From the NCBI GenBank assembly GCA_027485695.1, contig JAIXQO010000001.1:558001-622000 (forward strand): a stretch of 64,000 bases of DNA, in the 5' to 3' direction. Origin of the DNA: Pseudomonadota bacterium. GTDB taxonomy: Bacteria; Bdellovibrionota; UBA1018. Below, piece by piece: positions 62,200 to 64,000 of this stretch. The notes under the pieces were generated by a model. That model saw only the letters and a list, made by a program, of their open reading frames with translations. It had not been told where the DNA came from and did no database searches. Positions within the stretch are counted from its first letter, which is position 1, and each line of letters opens with the position of its first letter. The position numbers and the translations under genes were made by a program.

Positions 62200-62970
62200 A
62201 TGAAACTGTCCCAAATCAAAAAGGCTCTTCTCGCTACCCTGAGCCTCGGTATGCTCGTAATGATTTCTGCGTGTGACACGACGGTCGTCGTGGAACCGAC
62301 TAACCCAGGCGGCGGCACGCCGGTCGATCCAATCCGTTATGCTTGGTATGACCTTTATGGAAATGGTTGCGCTACATCTGCAGCCGGCCCTCGCCCAGGC
62401 TGTAACTTCTTCTACTATGACAATCAGCTCGTGAAAATCATCGACGCAGAAGATCCATACTTCTACGAGGAATATTACAATCTCGCTTATGACACGTACT
62501 ACTTCTACCTCAACGGTCAACAGTACTACTACCAAGGTTTCGCTTGGGTGAGCCCGACCGGCATCATCTATGATGAATTCGGTAATGCTCTGAACCAGAA
62601 AAAAGGCAAAGGCCGTAACGTCATCGGTGACGTGGCTAAAGCAGAGAAGAAAGTAGTCGAAGCCGCAGGTAAAGCATTCGCTTCTCGCTACGCTCTCTCT
62701 GTCAACAAAGGCATCGAAATCGCACGCACGCTGAACGACTATGCCAAAATCGGCAAAGACCGTATCCGTAACGAAGCCGACCTCGCTTCCTTTACCCAAC
62801 GTCTCTACGGCGTTGAGTATGCTCGCGTAAAAGACGCTCTCGCGGAATCCCAAAAAGGAAACCAAGAAGCTCTGAACAAGACGGTTGCTGAAGCAGCTCA
62901 AAACTGGGGCACCAGCGAAGAGAACATGAAGAAGATCCTCAAGAACTTCTACAAAGGGTTCGTGAAGTAG
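62200..62970 (+). CDS. Tyrosine-rich hypothetical lipoprotein
   Basis: A 256-residue lipoprotein (lipobox ISAC near residue 25). The first half of the mature protein is very rich in tyrosine and acidic residues (DPYFYEEYYNLAYDTYYFY), followed by a lysine-rich helical half (KKGKGRNVIGDVAKAEKKVV). No family recognised. C-ending codons, a good AAGGAG site and the leader hairpin suggest high expression. Confidence 0.7.
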   Translation: MKLSQIKKALLATLSLGMLVMISACDTTVVVEPTNPGGGTPVDPIRYAWYDLYGNGCATSAAGPRPGCNFFYYDNQLVKIIDAEDPYFYEEYYNLAYDTYYFYLNGQQYYYQGFAWVSPTGIIYDEFGNALNQKKGKGRNVIGDVAKAEKKVVEAAGKAFASRYALSVNKGIEIARTLNDYAKIGKDRIRNEADLASFTQRLYGVEYARVKDALAESQKGNQEALNKTVAEAAQNWGTSEENMKKILKNFYKGFVK

Positions 62971-62999
62971 CACGCATGAGAATGTGCTAGGCAATACTC

Positions 63000-63030
63000 A
63001 GGGCTCCTTTTCTCCATGAGAAGAGGGGCC
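63000..63030 (+). terminator. Terminator-like hairpin after 62970
   Basis: GGGCTCCTTTTCTC pairs imperfectly with GAGAAGAGGGGCCC across a CAT loop and is followed within a few bases by TTTTT. Confidence 0.7.
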
Positions 63031-63199
63031 CTTCGTGTTTTTAGAGCGCCGCGTGGTGCGGTTTGAAAGGCGCGGATTGCACCTGGTTGGCGGCGCTAAC
63101 ACTGTTTATCGCGTGAATCCGATCTGAAGCGTGAAATTTTTGGCGCGGTTTTCGCTACCGATATCTTAAAATCCGTTTTGCACGGTGGAGAAATTGATC

Positions 63200-64000
63200 A
63201 TGTGGAAATCTAGCCTCGCTCTTTTGCTCGTGGTGGTGGGTTCTGCCCAAGCCAAAACCACGGATATCGTAAGAATCTCCGGATCCACTCCAAGTGTGTC
63301 TGTCAGTTTAGAGGGCGACTTGTCTCGCACGCTCTACAGAACCGAGGAATACGAAACCACGTGTTATCGTACGGAGACCTACACGGACTACGAAACGAGT
63401 TGTACGACTCGGTACGAACAGCGTTGCACCACCGAAGCGCCGACTTGCGTTCCCGTATGCCGGGACGTGATGCGTCCGGTATGCAATAGCAGTGGCTGCA
63501 CGGACTACCCGACTCGGGAGTGCACCGAGTCTTGCTCAGGCGGCGGCGAAACTTGTTCGAGCGTTCCTGTTGGCCAAGACTGCCAAACGTTCCCAGTGAC
63601 TCGCTCACGCGAGGTTCCCTACTCTTGTACCGAGACCCGCCAAGTACCGTATGGAACTGAGATCTACGAGCGCCGTCGTTCTCACATCGAACTCCAAGTC
63701 TCGGGCGACGTGGCTGAATTGTCTGGAAGCGATGAACTCCGTGTCGATGTCCCTGAAGGTCTCGATGTCTCGGACTTCGGTGTAAGCATCACGATGCCAA
63801 AAGAGAGCCAAACGCATCTATTCTATGTGACTCAGGCGAAACGGGAGACGATCTCGAGCCGCGCTGGTTCAACTGAGATTAAGTACGTTTACGCAGTGAA
63901 GATTGTCGATCGTAAGAAAGTCCGCATGCCCTACTCGGAGCTTCAGAAAGTCTTCGTGTCTAAGACCGAAGTGATGATGGTAGTGGGCGGTGCACCGTTC
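63200..64000 (+). CDS. Cysteine-rich secreted protein (3' end outside window)
   Basis: An open frame of 267 codons running off the window, so the product is longer. The signal peptide ends GSAQA. Residues about 45-150 are remarkably cysteine-rich (17 cysteines), with irregular repeats such as RTEEYETTC, TYTDYETSC and TRYEQRC, followed by a beta-rich part. No family recognised. GGAG lies a few bases before the ATG. Disulfide-rich secreted proteins like this are often surface or toxin-like, but no function is claimed. Confidence 0.75.
   Translation, partial: MWKSSLALLLVVVGSAQAKTTDIVRISGSTPSVSVSLEGDLSRTLYRTEEYETTCYRTETYTDYETSCTTRYEQRCTTEAPTCVPVCRDVMRPVCNSSGCTDYPTRECTESCSGGGETCSSVPVGQDCQTFPVTRSREVPYSCTETRQVPYGTEIYERRRSHIELQVSGDVAELSGSDELRVDVPEGLDVSDFGVSITMPKESQTHLFYVTQAKRETISSRAGSTEIKYVYAVKIVDRKKVRMPYSELQKVFVSKTEVMMVVGGAPF

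Overview
The window looks like ordinary chromosome from a Gram-negative, diderm bacterium of roughly 50% GC. Evidence for an outer membrane includes a TonB-dependent receptor with its own ExbB/ExbD/TonB, a LolB-like lipoprotein, beta-barrel proteins and many lipobox-bearing secreted proteins. The mix of CreBCD, Acr3-type arsenic resistance, a PhaR-type regulator, FecR/TPR secreted proteins and many unrecognised exported proteins would fit Bdellovibrionota/Oligoflexia or a related deep proteobacterial lineage. That placement is an inference from gene content, not something the sequence proves. No phage, IS transposase, integrase or CRISPR array was seen.

Layout. 1-6.9 kb: TauE/SafE exporter with DUF1634 partner, glutathione peroxidase, Ogt-type DNA repair protein, a TetR regulator facing an SRPBCC/VOC gene pair with two matching operators, a DMT exporter and an alkaline-phosphatase-superfamily enzyme. 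7-10 kb: a two-gene operon of large unknown secreted proteins. 10.4-15.6 kb: a complete CreB-CreC-CreD envelope-stress set plus a GH15-like lipoprotein. 15.6-17.9 kb: an arsenic operon (arsR-arsI-arsC-acr3) driven by a leaderless promoter embedded in a 46-bp palindrome. 18-18.7 kb: tRNA-Phe followed by alternating inverted and direct copies of its own 3' end. 18.8-26.8 kb: M28 peptidase, groES-groEL with a non-CIRCE palindrome, hslO (Hsp33), an OmpW-like barrel and a PhaR-type regulator. 27-35.4 kb: TPR lipoprotein, LolB-like lipoprotein and a five-gene Dpp/Opp peptide importer. 35.5-41 kb: two unknown overlapping genes (one coiled coil with a 42-bp minisatellite), DoxX, a small protein and an orphan histidine kinase. 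41.3-46 kb: a secreted protein, tRNA-Leu and tRNA-Arg (each with tail copies of its own 3' end), an App1-type phosphatase with an FmdB zinc ribbon, and a secreted protein with 12 repeats. 46-50 kb: threonine ammonia-lyase, FecR protein and a TPR/beta-barrel protein. 50-52.7 kb: a lipoprotein zinc peptidase with a structured leader, overlapping a separate FTP-like propeptide gene. 52.8-60.4 kb: a probable eight-gene operon (UshA-like nucleotidase, modified 2Fe-2S protein, ExbB, ExbD, TonB, TonB-dependent receptor, two lipoproteins). 60.4-64 kb: subtilase and secreted proteins, the last cut by the window end.

The most unusual observation is shared by all three tRNA genes. Downstream of each lie extra copies of that tRNA's own T-arm/acceptor end, first inverted and then direct, enclosing a hairpin-rich core. 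The cores at tRNA-Phe and tRNA-Arg are clearly homologous (56 of 71 columns in a hand alignment), while their ends match whichever tRNA they sit beside. I do not recognise this as a named repeat family.
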